A DNA stretch of 64,000 bases from Acidiflorens sp963847715 (GTDB taxonomy: Bacteria > Acidobacteriota > Terriglobia > Terriglobales > Acidobacteriaceae): contig CAWKAZ010000009.1 in NCBI GenBank assembly GCA_963847715.1, positions 478,084 to 542,083 of the forward strand, in the 5' to 3' direction. The notes under the pieces were generated by a model. The model saw only the letters and a program-made list of their open reading frames with translations. It was not told where the DNA came from and ran no database searches. Shown here one piece after another: positions 9,709 through 19,081 of this stretch (its first letter is position 1; every line of letters starts with the position of its first letter). The position numbers and the translations under genes are program-made.

Positions 9709-10239
9709 ATGTTTCTCTATTTTTTACGCCACGCCAGTGCCGGCACCCAGTTGAGCAGCGCGAAGAAGGACGAAAAGCGCGGTCTCGACAAAGACGGAAT
9801 TGAGCAATGCGGCTATATCGGCCGTGCCCTCGCCGCACTTGGTGTACAAGTCGAGATCATTATTTCGAGCCCGCTGAAACGTTCCACGCAGACCGCGGCC
9901 TTGGTTGGAAACGAAATGGGCCACGAGGGCCGATTGGTCACCGAAAATGCGTTGCGCCCGCAGGCGACATTTTCCGATTTCCAGAAATTGCTGGAGAAAT
10001 ACGCTCGCCAGGATTCCGTTCTGTTGGTCGGTCATAATCCTAACTTGCGCGATTTCCTGGGGCGGGTAATCAGCGACAGCGGTTGCGAGGCTGTTATCGA
10101 ACTCAAAAAAGGCGCCGTCGCGAAGGTTGAAATGCGGCGCAACGCCGGGTCGCTGAGTTGGTGCATTACCCCCCGGATCCTGCGAGCGCTTCACGCTGCC
10201 GCAACGGAAAGTTCGCGTCCGAACACTTCTCGAAAATAG
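9709..10239 (+). CDS. sixA: SixA-type phosphohistidine phosphatase
   Basis: This 176-residue member of the histidine phosphatase superfamily starts MFLYFLRHASAG, where RH carries the catalytic histidine. It has SSPLKRSTQTA and LLVGHNPNLRDF, the second conserved histidine region typical of SixA. SixA proteins remove phosphate from phosphohistidine on proteins. It begins 9 bases after the ppk stop and is probably co-transcribed with it. The 3' end overlaps that of the convergent ppx gene by 49 bases. The last 20 residues (LHAAATESSRPNTSRK) look like read-through of the ppx end rather than conserved sequence. Confidence 0.85.
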   Translation: MFLYFLRHASAGTQLSSAKKDEKRGLDKDGIEQCGYIGRALAALGVQVEIIISSPLKRSTQTAALVGNEMGHEGRLVTENALRPQATFSDFQKLLEKYARQDSVLLVGHNPNLRDFLGRVISDSGCEAVIELKKGAVAKVEMRRNAGSLSWCITPRILRALHAAATESSRPNTSRK

Positions 10240-11723
10240 GAGCGGTCTTTTTCGATCGCCCACACTTCAAGGTCAACGCTGGACTTCCCGCGTGGCGCCA
10301 GCTTCATAGAGACTTTCCCATTGCGTGCAGAAACAGCAACTTTTTCCACTGACTGACTTCTGCCCATGTTCAACGCTCGGGCAATCCGCAGCAACATGGA
10401 GGCCTTGGTCACGTTTTCCTGTTCCTCAGGACTCAAGGCGCCCATGGGGCCGTCTCCCGGCGTGGGGCGCGACTTTCCCAGGTAGCGCGCGATCGAACCG
10501 ATGATGCGGCGCTGTTGCGGCGTGTACCCGAGTATTTCGGAATTGGCGATGATGTAGTAGGTATGGCGGTGATGTCCGTTGCGGTTCACATAGTCGCCAA
10601 CCTCGTACAACATAGCCGCTGCCGACAGCCATTCCAGGTACTCTGGCGGTAATTGATGTACGGACTTCAAGGAAGAAAATAGAAGCAGAGCCGAGTCGCG
10701 CACATGCAACGCATGCTGCAAGTCAACACGATAGTGTTCGACTGCACGTTGAATCGACTCCCATCGTTCTGACTCAACCGCGCGGCCCGATCGTGTGCTG
10801 CGGTCGTATTCCGCAGCCATTTGGGCGAGGATGCCATCGCGCAAGCCGAGCGGCGAATAGCGAAATCCCAGCAGATGACAGCGTTCCAGCAACTCTGCGT
10901 ATACGACGGCGCCGGCAGAGATAATCTCGGCCCGCCGTGGTCCGATTCCGGGAACCTTCTTTCGCTCTTCTAGAGGGAGCCGTGTGATTTGCTTTGCAAT
11001 TCGACGCATCATTTCACGCGTAACATAGTTCGTCCGGCCGACTGCTCGCGTGCGCGAGATATGGCGGCCCATACCAGACAACGCGGCCGCCGTCCCGGAG
11101 GTAGCGATTACCGCACCCACACGGGCCGACTTGATCCTGTTCTGGACCCGCGTGATCTCGCGCGCTACAAATCCTTCGAGGCGTTTTAGCTCGCCCTTTC
11201 GCGGCGGATCATGTTGCAGGAACTCACCGGTCAGACGCACGGCGCCAAGCGGCAGGCTCACGGTGTCCCGGAGATGCCCGTCGCGCGATAGCGTCAGTTC
11301 GCAACTTCCGCCACCGAGGTCTACCAGCAGGATGGTGTGAGCGCCGAGCCGGCTGGCGGAGATGATGCCGAGATGAATCAGCCGAGCTTCTTCGAGTCCT
11401 GAAATGACTTCGATGGTCCAACCGGTGGTTGAACGCACCCACTCCACAAATGTTCGCGCATTCCGAGCGTCTCGCAACGCCGCTGTGGCCACTACCTTTA
11501 CCGAATCTGTACCACATTCCTGCACGGCACGATTGAAGCGCCGCAACACCTGCACGGTTTGGGCCATAGCTTCCGGCGAAAGCGAGCCGCCGCTAAATAC
11601 CCCTTCACCGAGCCGGGTGACCTCGCGATCTTCGTGGATTTCCTTCAGCCGTCCAGCCTGCAAACGCGAGATTTTCAAACGAACGGAGTTCGAGCCGATG
11701 TCGATGGCGGCAAAAGTGGGCAT
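10191..11723 (-). CDS. ppx: Ppx/GppA family exopolyphosphatase with C-terminal HD-like domain
   Basis: This 510-residue protein has the actin-like ASKHA fold. AAIDIGSNSVRLKI is the first phosphate loop, VKVVATAALRDARN follows, and VDLGGGSCELTLS is the second loop, at about residues 5-150. GTAAALSGMGRH follows at about 220. Residues 320-510 form the helical HD-like domain seen in long Ppx proteins (HALHVRDSALLLF, GHHRHTYYII). The usual LHEIG reads LYEVG here, so the metal site may be altered. It hydrolyses polyphosphate from the ends and may act on pppGpp. It is convergent with sixA and divergent from pstC. Confidence 0.92.
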   Translation of the reverse strand: MPTFAAIDIGSNSVRLKISRLQAGRLKEIHEDREVTRLGEGVFSGGSLSPEAMAQTVQVLRRFNRAVQECGTDSVKVVATAALRDARNARTFVEWVRSTTGWTIEVISGLEEARLIHLGIISASRLGAHTILLVDLGGGSCELTLSRDGHLRDTVSLPLGAVRLTGEFLQHDPPRKGELKRLEGFVAREITRVQNRIKSARVGAVIATSGTAAALSGMGRHISRTRAVGRTNYVTREMMRRIAKQITRLPLEERKKVPGIGPRRAEIISAGAVVYAELLERCHLLGFRYSPLGLRDGILAQMAAEYDRSTRSGRAVESERWESIQRAVEHYRVDLQHALHVRDSALLLFSSLKSVHQLPPEYLEWLSAAAMLYEVGDYVNRNGHHRHTYYIIANSEILGYTPQQRRIIGSIARYLGKSRPTPGDGPMGALSPEEQENVTKASMLLRIARALNMGRSQSVEKVAVSARNGKVSMKLAPRGKSSVDLEVWAIEKDRSYFREVFGRELSVAAA

Positions 11724-11834
11724 AAAGCGTCACGACCAGTATTCTCACAACCGTCAACAGTCACGCAAGCAGAGCGATGAATCCAGCGAACGGAGTTCGA
11801 GGACCCAACCGCAAATAATATCGGTAACTCCGCT

Positions 11835-11852
11835 TTTTAACGGATTTGTAAC
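11835..11852 (+). promoter_or_regulatory. Pho-box-like 7-4-7 direct repeat upstream of pstC
   Basis: TTTTAAC, GGAT, TTGTAAC: two half-sites on an 11-base period, ending 25 bases before the pstC start. It closely resembles the element before pstS. A degenerate third half-site (CGGTAAC, 11822-11828) lies just upstream but out of register. Confidence 0.55.
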
Positions 11853-11877
11853 AACCTTCTGGTAGCCTCTGGACGGA

Positions 11878-12912
11878 ATGTCTAATCAAGCTCTGCCCCG
11901 GCCGCGTTTCAACGCTCCCGAACCGGAGCGGGGATCAAAGGCCGCCCTGAAAATCGAAGCCAGAACCGCGCCGCTACTGCAGGGGAGGGTGAACGAGACT
12001 CCCGACGTATTGTTTGGTTGGGCGATGCGTTTTTGCGGCGTGGCGGTAGTGGCGATCCTGGGCCTGATTGTCTATCAACTGGTAATCGGTTCTGAGCTTT
12101 CGTGGCATGCTTTCGGCTGGAAGTTCTTTGGCCAATCCGACTGGAATCCGGTAGAGGACCAGTACGGCGCGCTCCCATTCATTTTCGGGACGATCGTCTC
12201 CTCGCTGCTTTCGCTTTTGATTGCTATACCGCTGTCGATCGGGGTGGCAATTTTCATAACGGAAATGTGCCCCGTCGGCCTGCGCGGAATTCTCTCGTTT
12301 ACCACCGAGTTGCTGGCTGCGATCCCGAGCGTGGTGTATGGGCTTTGGGCGATCTTTGTCCTCGTGCCGCTCCTTCGGGAGTATGTTCAGCCCTTTCTTG
12401 GCAAGACGCTGGGCTGGACCGGCTTTTTCAGCGGCCCCCCGTACGGCATCGGGATGCTGGCGGCCGGCGTCATCCTGGCCATCATGATTATTCCCATCAT
12501 TTCCTCCATCACGCGCGAGGTGCTCGTCGTCGTGCCGCAGCACCAACGGGAAGCGGTGCTGGCGCTCGGAGCGACGCGCTGGGAAATGATCCGGCTGGGC
12601 GTTTTGCGGAATGCCCGGGCCGGCATCGTGGGTGCCATTATTTTGGGCCTGGGCCGAGCGCTCGGAGAAACGATGGCGGTCACCATGGTCATTGGAAACC
12701 GTCCGGAGATTGCGAAGTCGCTGTTTGCTCCCGGATACACCATGGCCAGCGTACTGGCTAATGAATTTACGGAAGCGACCGGCGATCTCTATCTCTCGGC
12801 CTTAATTGAAATCGGCCTGGCGCTATTCTTTGTCACGATTGTGGTGAATGCATTGGCGCGCCTCATGGTCTGGAGCGTCACGCGAGGGCAGCCGGCGAGA
12901 AGCATTGCCTGA
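11878..12912 (+). CDS. pstC: Phosphate ABC transporter permease PstC
   Basis: This 344-residue inner-membrane protein has about six transmembrane helices after a 45-residue cytoplasmic leader. It carries the coupling EAA loop (REAVLALGATRWEMIRLGVLRNA) followed by GRALGETMAVTMVIGN, characteristic of PstC. It is the first gene of pstC-pstA-pstB-phoU, all tightly packed, and carries a Pho-box-like element in its short leader. Confidence 0.95.
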   Translation: MSNQALPRPRFNAPEPERGSKAALKIEARTAPLLQGRVNETPDVLFGWAMRFCGVAVVAILGLIVYQLVIGSELSWHAFGWKFFGQSDWNPVEDQYGALPFIFGTIVSSLLSLLIAIPLSIGVAIFITEMCPVGLRGILSFTTELLAAIPSVVYGLWAIFVLVPLLREYVQPFLGKTLGWTGFFSGPPYGIGMLAAGVILAIMIIPIISSITREVLVVVPQHQREAVLALGATRWEMIRLGVLRNARAGIVGAIILGLGRALGETMAVTMVIGNRPEIAKSLFAPGYTMASVLANEFTEATGDLYLSALIEIGLALFFVTIVVNALARLMVWSVTRGQPARSIA

Positions 12913-13801
12913 TACGAATTCCAATTCGACGGCAGTCGTTCCGAAGGTGGAGATTCCGCCTTTCAGCATGCGTCGGCGTGTGACCGACCATGTCATGACC
13001 GGGCTTTCCGTGCTTACCGTGGTGCTCGTCCTGCTGCCGCTTTTCGCGATTTTTGCCTACCTGCTCATCAAGGGAATCGGATCGATCAATCTTGCCTTCC
13101 TGACGCAAACTCCAAAACCAGTCGGTGAACCGGGCGGCGGGATGGCGAATGCGATCGTTGGCTCGATGGTCATTCTTGCCATAGCAAGTATTCTCGGCGT
13201 GCCTCTGGGAATCGGCGCCGGTGTCTTTCTTTCCGAGTACGGCCGCAACCGTTATGGGGATACCGTGCGCTTCGTTTCTGACGTGCTGAACGGCGTGCCC
13301 TCGATCGTGATCGGCATTGTGGCATACGGCCTGGTCGTAATGAGGCAGAAGCACTTCTCCGCGTTGGCCGGCGGTGTTGCGTTGGCCATCATGATGATTC
13401 CGACGATCGCTCGTACTACCGAGCAGATGCTGCTGCTGGTCCCGCAGGCGATCCGCGAAGCGGCTTTTGGGCTAGGGGTTTCCCGCTGGCGTACGACGGT
13501 TTCGATCACGCTGCGCACGGCCACTTCCGGAGTCATCACCGGGATCATGCTGGCCTTCGCCCGCGTAGCTGGAGAGACCGCGCCGTTGCTTTTCACCGCT
13601 TTTGGAAACCAGTTCTGGAACTGGAAATCGGACCAGCCGACAGCGGCTTTGTCGTTGCAGATTTTCACCTACGCCATTTCGCCGTTCGATGAATGGCATA
13701 GGCAGGCGTGGGCAGGCGCGCTGGTCTTGATTGTTCTGATCGTCAGCGCCGTCGCGGCAGTTCGTATTGCCGTGCGGCACGGGACTTTGTCAGGAGCGTA
13801 G
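12905..13801 (+). CDS. pstA: Phosphate ABC transporter permease PstA
   Basis: This inner-membrane permease has the EAA loop (REAAFGLGVSRWRTT) followed by ARVAGETAPLLFTAFGN, the PstA form of the motif. The start is uncertain. The frame is open from ATG 12848, inside pstC. TTG 12905 overlaps the pstC stop and would give translational coupling. ATG 12969 (MRRRVTDHVMTG) is the first downstream methionine, just before the first helix. I list the TTG start as the compromise. Confidence 0.93.
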   Translation: MPDTNSNSTAVVPKVEIPPFSMRRRVTDHVMTGLSVLTVVLVLLPLFAIFAYLLIKGIGSINLAFLTQTPKPVGEPGGGMANAIVGSMVILAIASILGVPLGIGAGVFLSEYGRNRYGDTVRFVSDVLNGVPSIVIGIVAYGLVVMRQKHFSALAGGVALAIMMIPTIARTTEQMLLLVPQAIREAAFGLGVSRWRTTVSITLRTATSGVITGIMLAFARVAGETAPLLFTAFGNQFWNWKSDQPTAALSLQIFTYAISPFDEWHRQAWAGALVLIVLIVSAVAAVRIAVRHGTLSGA

Positions 13802-13824
13802 AGTAGGCAGGAGTTGAATCAGCT

Positions 13825-14583
13825 ATGGGCGTCGGAATCACAGTCGAGCACTTGAACGCGTTTTACGCGAAAACGCAGGCGCTGTTCGACATCAATATCA
13901 TCGTGCAAGCCAATCACGCGACCGCATTGATCGGTCCGTCGGGGTGCGGGAAGTCGACGTTCATTCGCTGCCTGAACCGCATGCACGAAACGATTCCCGA
14001 GGCACGGGTTGAAGGACTGGTTCGTATCGGCGACCTGAGTGTATACAACGGCACCTCGGCAACGCAGTTGCGTCGGCGTGTGGGGATGGTGTTCCAGAAG
14101 CCCAATCCGTTTCCCACGATGTCGATCTATGACAATGTCGCCGCCGGACTCAAACTGAACGGCTTTGGTAATCGCAAGCAACTCGACGAGATTGTGCAGA
14201 AATCGTTGGAGAGTTCCGCATTGTGGACCGAGGTTAAAGACTCCCTCCACAAGAAGTCCGGCGCGAGCTTGTCAGGCGGACAACAGCAGCGTCTGTGCAT
14301 CGCCCGGGCTCTGGCCGTCCAGCCGGAGGTCCTGCTGATGGACGAGCCCTGCTCCGCGCTCGATCCGATCTCGACCGGCAAAATCGAAGAGCTGATTTTT
14401 CAATTAAAAGAGCAGTACACGATCGTAATTGTGACGCATAATATGCAACAGGCCGCCCGCGTGGCCGAATTTACTGGCTTCTTCCTTCTGGGCAAGATGA
14501 TTGAGTTCGATAAGACTGAGAAGATATTCACCAATCCTTCCGATAAACGGACGGAAGATTACGTCACAGGCAGGTTCGGATAA
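13825..14583 (+). CDS. pstB: Phosphate ABC transporter ATPase PstB
   Basis: This 252-residue ABC ATPase has Walker A GPSGCGKST, ABC signature LSGGQQQR, Walker B VLLMDEP with CSALDPIST, and switch histidine VTHNMQQA. CLNRMHE after Walker A is typical of PstB. It powers PstCA. The stop codon overlaps the phoU ATG by one base. Confidence 0.97.
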   Translation: MGVGITVEHLNAFYAKTQALFDINIIVQANHATALIGPSGCGKSTFIRCLNRMHETIPEARVEGLVRIGDLSVYNGTSATQLRRRVGMVFQKPNPFPTMSIYDNVAAGLKLNGFGNRKQLDEIVQKSLESSALWTEVKDSLHKKSGASLSGGQQQRLCIARALAVQPEVLLMDEPCSALDPISTGKIEELIFQLKEQYTIVIVTHNMQQAARVAEFTGFFLLGKMIEFDKTEKIFTNPSDKRTEDYVTGRFG

Positions 14584-15278
14584 TGCGCACGCGCTTTCAA
14601 CAGCAGATGGAAGAACTCCGGGAGAAACTGCTCCGTATGGGCGGCCTCGCGGAACTGGCGGTTGATCGCGCCTGCCAGGCGTACACCCAACGCGATCTCA
14701 CTCGTTGCCAGTTGGTGCTGGAGAACGAGAGTCTAATCAACGCCGCGGAGCGCGAGATTGACGAACTGGCCTTTGATATTCTCGCGACCCAGCAGCCTGC
14801 GGCCGTGGACCTGCGCTTCATTCTCGCCGTAACCAAGATCAACGCTGATCTCGAGCGTGTCGGTGATCAGGCGGTCAACATCGCCGAGCGCGTAATGGAT
14901 CTGATCGAGCTTCCCGCGGTGGACTTGCCAGTTGATATCGGACGCATGGCGACCGCGGTCAGCGCCATGGTGCGACGAGCCCTGGAGTCGTTCGTGGAAG
15001 GGAAGGCCGAGTTGGCGCAAGCCGTCCTGGAAATGGATCACGTCGTCGATCGCATGCGCGATGAAGCCTTCATCGTGCTCGTGCGAAAGATGAACGAAGA
15101 GCCGCAAGTGACTCAACAAGCGCTAGATGCACTTCTGGTGGCACGCAATTTGGAGCGCGTGGCGGACCATGCCACGAACATTTCCGAAGACGTCATTTTC
15201 TGGGTTTTGGGCGCTGATGTTCGCCATCATGCCCAAGCCGCCTCGGCCGCTCCGCGCCCTGATACCCGCGAACAGTAA
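14583..15278 (+). CDS. phoU: Phosphate signalling regulator PhoU
   Basis: This 231-residue all-helical protein has two PhoU repeats, each with the metal-site signature: INADLERVGDQAVNIAER at about residue 85 and RNLERVADHATNISEDV at about 190. PhoU links PstB activity to the PhoR kinase and keeps the Pho response off when phosphate is ample. No phoR/phoB is visible in this window, so the kinase and response regulator must be elsewhere. Confidence 0.95.
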   Translation: MRTRFQQQMEELREKLLRMGGLAELAVDRACQAYTQRDLTRCQLVLENESLINAAEREIDELAFDILATQQPAAVDLRFILAVTKINADLERVGDQAVNIAERVMDLIELPAVDLPVDIGRMATAVSAMVRRALESFVEGKAELAQAVLEMDHVVDRMRDEAFIVLVRKMNEEPQVTQQALDALLVARNLERVADHATNISEDVIFWVLGADVRHHAQAASAAPRPDTREQ

Positions 15279-15439
15279 GCGGGGCGACTCCTACAGCCTC
15301 GCGCTGGTCTGACGCGCCTCTCGTTGACATCCGTTGTTAGAATAGAAGTAGGTGCTCACCGCACCGCAGTCGCTTATTCTTTGACAACTTACAAAAAGGC
15401 TAACTCTGAGCGAGGCGCTAGGGCTTTTCCAAGACACGC

Positions 15440-15556
15440 CATTGAAGTTCTTTATTTCCAAGACTTTGCCCCCAACCCCTTATTCCTCAAAGACCGGGCA
15501 AAAAGCTCTCCGTAAAGTCCTGATTCCAAAAGACCGGGGGGAGGGGGGGTACCCCT
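15440..15556. repeat. Dispersed intergenic repeat, copy B
   Basis: This is the second copy of the element at 1151-1252. It lies in the 400-base gap between phoU and the GH20 gene. It contains CCCCAACCCC, TTATTCCTCAAAGACCGG, TAAAGTCCTGATTCCAAAAGACCGG, then a G-run (GGGGGGAGGGGGGG) and TACCCC. It is longer than copy A at the 5' side (CATTGAAGTTCTTTATTTCC). Direct words (TTATTTCCAAGAC, TGATTCCAAAAGAC, TTATTCCTCAAAGAC) suggest an old tandem duplication of one unit. The remaining flanks, 15279-15439 and 15557-15680, show two TTGACA words (15324, 15381) without well-spaced -10 boxes and nothing else I can name. Confidence 0.6.
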
Positions 15557-15680
15557 CGGCCTCAAAATGGATTTCGAGTCTCAAGAGTCGCAACTGTGTT
15601 CGTCAAGTCGGATCCTCCACGCGACGTCACGGGCTTGTCGCCGCCTGAGATCTGCTGATAGTCTCGCCATTCACCTCATC

Positions 15681-17834
15681 ATGAAGACTATTAAATGGAT
15701 TTTCGCCTGCCTCCTCTGTTTGCCGTTGATTGCTTACGCACAGACTAGCGATGACGTCGCTTCGCTCAAGCTCTTGCCAGCGCCGAAGGAGCTTCGTGTC
15801 GCCCCAGGCCGGCTCGTTATCAAACCGTCGACCACAATACTCATCAGTAGGCCTGAAGATCGTGCGGCCGCAGAAACCCTGCAAACGGAAATTCACGAGC
15901 GTACTGGACTGAAGCTGGCGATTGGATCCGTGACTGCAGCGCCGAAGTCAACTGGCCACATTTCACTTGGACGCCTCACGGATCGCGGACTGCGAGCATA
16001 CCTTGAATCGCAGGGAATGAAGGCCGACGACCTTGTAAACGAGGCTCTGGCCAAGCAGGGCTATGCAATCCGCGTGAGCGACTCCGGCGTAATCGTGGCC
16101 GGTAGCACGGCGCAGGGACTCTTCTATGGGGTACAGACTTTGCGGCAGTTACTCCGCGACGAGGGCGGAAAGGGCACCACCGGCGTTGCCGCGCGGGCAG
16201 GAATGCCCGCACCACACGAACAGCTTTTCATCCCAGCGGTCACCATTCGCGACTGGCCTAGCATGGAATGGCGCGGTGTTAGCGATGACATCAGTCGCGG
16301 TCCTATTCCTACGGTGGATTACCTCAAGTACCAGATTCGCACTCTAGCCGAATACAAGATCAACCTCCTCGGATTCAACATGGAGCACGTTTTCGACTTC
16401 CAGACGCAGCCGCTGGTTTCACCGAAAGGATCGGCACTCACTCCGGCGGAGATCAAGGAACTGGTCGAGTATGCCTCGAAGTACTACATCACGCTGCTGC
16501 CGGAACAGCAGGCCTTCGGACATCTGCATCAACTGCTGAAGTACGAAACCTATTCTGAAATTGCTGAGACGCCCCACGGACACGTTCTCACTCCGACCAA
16601 CCCTAAGACATACGATTTCATCCGGCAGGTTTATGGCGAAGTTGCTCCGCTGTTTCCAGGACCGTTTTTCCATATCGGATCGGACGAAACCTTTGAGCTT
16701 GGTCTTGGGCAAACCAAATCGCTCGCTGCCCAGGAGGGACTCGGACGCGTCTATCTCGAACATCTGCAGAAAGTCTTCGAGATCATGCAGCCATATCACA
16801 AGCAGCTCATGTTCTGGGGAGACATTGCGGTCAAGTATCCAGAATTGCTGACCATTCTTCCCAAGGACATGATTGCGGTGCCGTGGGATTACGATCCGAA
16901 GCCGAGCTACGAAAGCATTATCACGCCCTACACGAACGCTGGACTGCGAGTCGTTGTGGCTCCGGGAACTGGTAACTGGCGGGCCATCTGGCCTAATCTC
17001 GATGCAGCCTTCGTCAACATCCGCAATTTTGTACGTGATGGCCAGAAGCACCAAGCGTTCGGCGTACTCAACACGATCTGGCACGACGACGGCGAAACGC
17101 TCACCGACATGACCTGGCCCGCGCTCGTTTTCGGAGCAGCAGCCGGATGGCAGCCCGGCGAATCGAGTGTCGAAGACTTCAAGAAGAGCTACGACTGGGC
17201 TTTCTACCGCAACCAAGATTCGACCTTTAGCGAGGTGGTTGAAGAGCTCGACCTTCCTAATGCTCTTCTGGTCGCCCAGAAGCTAGAGAACGCCAGCAAT
17301 GAGCTGTTCTGGGCTGACCCGTTCAGCAGCGATGGAGAGGCCATGGTCGATCGAGCGCTGCCCACCACGCACGACCTGCGTATGAGTGCCGAACACGCAA
17401 TCGAATCACTGCAGCATAATCAGGCGAAGGCCAAGGTCCACAGGGAAACGCTGGCCGATATGGTCTTCGCGGCGCAGCGACTCGACACGCTCGGGCTAAA
17501 AATCCAGTTCACGTCTGAAATCAGTCACCTCTATTGGGACGCGTATCAGAATCAGACCGACTCGGCGCGCGCGCAGCATGACCTCGACGAGATCGTGGAC
17601 ATAAACGGCCGCTTGCAAAGCCTGCGCGATGCCATCGCGGAACTCAAGGAGCCCTACACGCAAGCATGGAATCGGGAAAATCACCCGTACTGGCTAGACA
17701 ACGTCATAGTGCGCTATCAAAATCTGGCGGAAGAGGTACAGCAGAAGATCGTGACCGTTCAGGACGCACAACGCCAGTACTGGATTACCAAGACATTGCC
17801 AACTCCTGAACAGTTGGGGTTCTTTCTGAAGTAG
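15681..17834 (+). CDS. Secreted GH20 beta-N-acetylhexosaminidase
   Basis: This 717-residue protein starts at ATG 15681, giving a clean signal peptide (MKTIKWIFACLLCLPLIAYAQ). An upstream in-frame ATG at 15567 would add a non-signal leader across the repeat flank. Residues 30-170 are the GH20 N-terminal alpha/beta domain. The (beta/alpha)8 barrel follows, with IRDWPSMEWRGVSDD and the catalytic Asp-Glu pair in FHIGSDETFELG. It should cleave terminal GlcNAc or GalNAc residues in the periplasm or outside, for example from chitin fragments or glycoproteins. The glycosylasparaginase-like protein two genes on fits glycoprotein or glycan scavenging. Confidence 0.88.
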   Translation: MKTIKWIFACLLCLPLIAYAQTSDDVASLKLLPAPKELRVAPGRLVIKPSTTILISRPEDRAAAETLQTEIHERTGLKLAIGSVTAAPKSTGHISLGRLTDRGLRAYLESQGMKADDLVNEALAKQGYAIRVSDSGVIVAGSTAQGLFYGVQTLRQLLRDEGGKGTTGVAARAGMPAPHEQLFIPAVTIRDWPSMEWRGVSDDISRGPIPTVDYLKYQIRTLAEYKINLLGFNMEHVFDFQTQPLVSPKGSALTPAEIKELVEYASKYYITLLPEQQAFGHLHQLLKYETYSEIAETPHGHVLTPTNPKTYDFIRQVYGEVAPLFPGPFFHIGSDETFELGLGQTKSLAAQEGLGRVYLEHLQKVFEIMQPYHKQLMFWGDIAVKYPELLTILPKDMIAVPWDYDPKPSYESIITPYTNAGLRVVVAPGTGNWRAIWPNLDAAFVNIRNFVRDGQKHQAFGVLNTIWHDDGETLTDMTWPALVFGAAAGWQPGESSVEDFKKSYDWAFYRNQDSTFSEVVEELDLPNALLVAQKLENASNELFWADPFSSDGEAMVDRALPTTHDLRMSAEHAIESLQHNQAKAKVHRETLADMVFAAQRLDTLGLKIQFTSEISHLYWDAYQNQTDSARAQHDLDEIVDINGRLQSLRDAIAELKEPYTQAWNRENHPYWLDNVIVRYQNLAEEVQQKIVTVQDAQRQYWITKTLPTPEQLGFFLK

Positions 17835-17854
17835 AGTTTTGGCCCCGCGCAATC

Positions 17855-19024
17855 ATGTTCTCCCAACGTACAAACTGGCGGCACACTCCGAACGCGCTCA
17901 CACGCGCGATCGAGGAAGCGCGGGCATCCGGTGGGAAAATCCTCGACCTGACGATCTCGAATCCAACCGAAGCTGGTGTGCGGCCGGACGCGGAAGCCGT
18001 ACTCGCGGCACTGGCGAATCCAGAGATGATGCGCTACGATCCCCAGCCCCGCGGTCTGCTCACGGCGAGACAGGCAGTGTGCCACTACTATCGCGAGTCG
18101 CATGAGGTCTTCGACCTTGATCCCGGCCAGTTGATTCTGACGACCAGTACGAGTGAAGCGTATACATATGTATTCCGTCTGCTATGTAATCCCGGTGACG
18201 AGGTTCTAGTTCCGAAACCAAGTTATCCGCTGTTCGAGTTTCTGGCGGAACTTGCCGACGTGAAGCTGGTTCCGTATCCATTGCTCTACGATCACGGCTG
18301 GCAGATTGACTTCGATTCGCTTTACAAGGCAGCCACGGCGAGGTCACGGGCCGTAATCCTAGTTCATCCCAATAACCCCACGGGATCCTACATCGCCTCG
18401 ACAGAAACATTGGCGCTTAACGCATTCTGTAGCGACTACAATCTGGCTCTGATTGTGGACGAAGTGTTTCTCGATTATGCACACGACGGAGCGCCGCGCA
18501 GCAGTTTCGTGACGAACTCTGATGCGCTGACATTTACGCTCAGCGGTGTTTCCAAGGTTTCGGCCCTCCCTCAGATGAAACTTGCTTGGGTAGTGGCGAG
18601 CGGTCCGAAAACAGCGCTCGCGGAAGCAAGCGCGCGCCTCGAAATCATTGCCGACACCTACCTCTCCATGAACGCGCCAATTCAACTTGCGGCACCGATG
18701 CTGCTTGAGCAGCGCAAACAGATTCAGCCGGTGCTGTTGGATCGTTTGCGGGTGAACCTTGCGGCGCTCGATGCCCTACTCATGGGTTTTCCATCGTGCC
18801 GACGTTTGCAGGTTGAAGGTGGATGGTACGTAGTGCTGCGTGTGCCAGTACGCGGAACGGATGAAGACCTCGCGATCGATCTTCTGCGCAAAGTGAGCGT
18901 GCTCGTGCATCCCGGGCACTTCTACGATTTTCCGGGCGACGGACACCTCGTGCTGAGCCTCATCGCCGAGCCGGTGGCCTTTCGAGAAGGGGTCGCGCGC
19001 GTGCTGCAGGTCGTAGGCGTGTAA
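17855..19024 (+). CDS. Pyridoxal-phosphate-dependent aminotransferase, class I/II
   Basis: This 389-residue fold-type I aminotransferase has the motifs HPNNPTGSY, VDEVFLDYAHDG and SGVSKVSALPQMKLAW, the last with the PLP-binding lysine. The substrate cannot be told from sequence. It starts 20 bases after the GH20 stop and may be co-transcribed with it. Confidence 0.85.
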   Translation: MFSQRTNWRHTPNALTRAIEEARASGGKILDLTISNPTEAGVRPDAEAVLAALANPEMMRYDPQPRGLLTARQAVCHYYRESHEVFDLDPGQLILTTSTSEAYTYVFRLLCNPGDEVLVPKPSYPLFEFLAELADVKLVPYPLLYDHGWQIDFDSLYKAATARSRAVILVHPNNPTGSYIASTETLALNAFCSDYNLALIVDEVFLDYAHDGAPRSSFVTNSDALTFTLSGVSKVSALPQMKLAWVVASGPKTALAEASARLEIIADTYLSMNAPIQLAAPMLLEQRKQIQPVLLDRLRVNLAALDALLMGFPSCRRLQVEGGWYVVLRVPVRGTDEDLAIDLLRKVSVLVHPGHFYDFPGDGHLVLSLIAEPVAFREGVARVLQVVGV

Positions 19025-19081
19025 GTCCCGTCCGCGGCTGTCGTGGTATTCTTCTGGCCGCTTCCAGAAATCGGAGAACTC

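Noticed and set aside
15324..15409. Two TTGACA words before the GH20 gene
   Set aside because: No -10 hexamer at 16-18 bases from either.
16419..17216. 265-codon ORF antisense to the GH20 gene
   Set aside because: Lies wholly inside the catalytic domain of GH20 on the other strand and has no recognisable motif.
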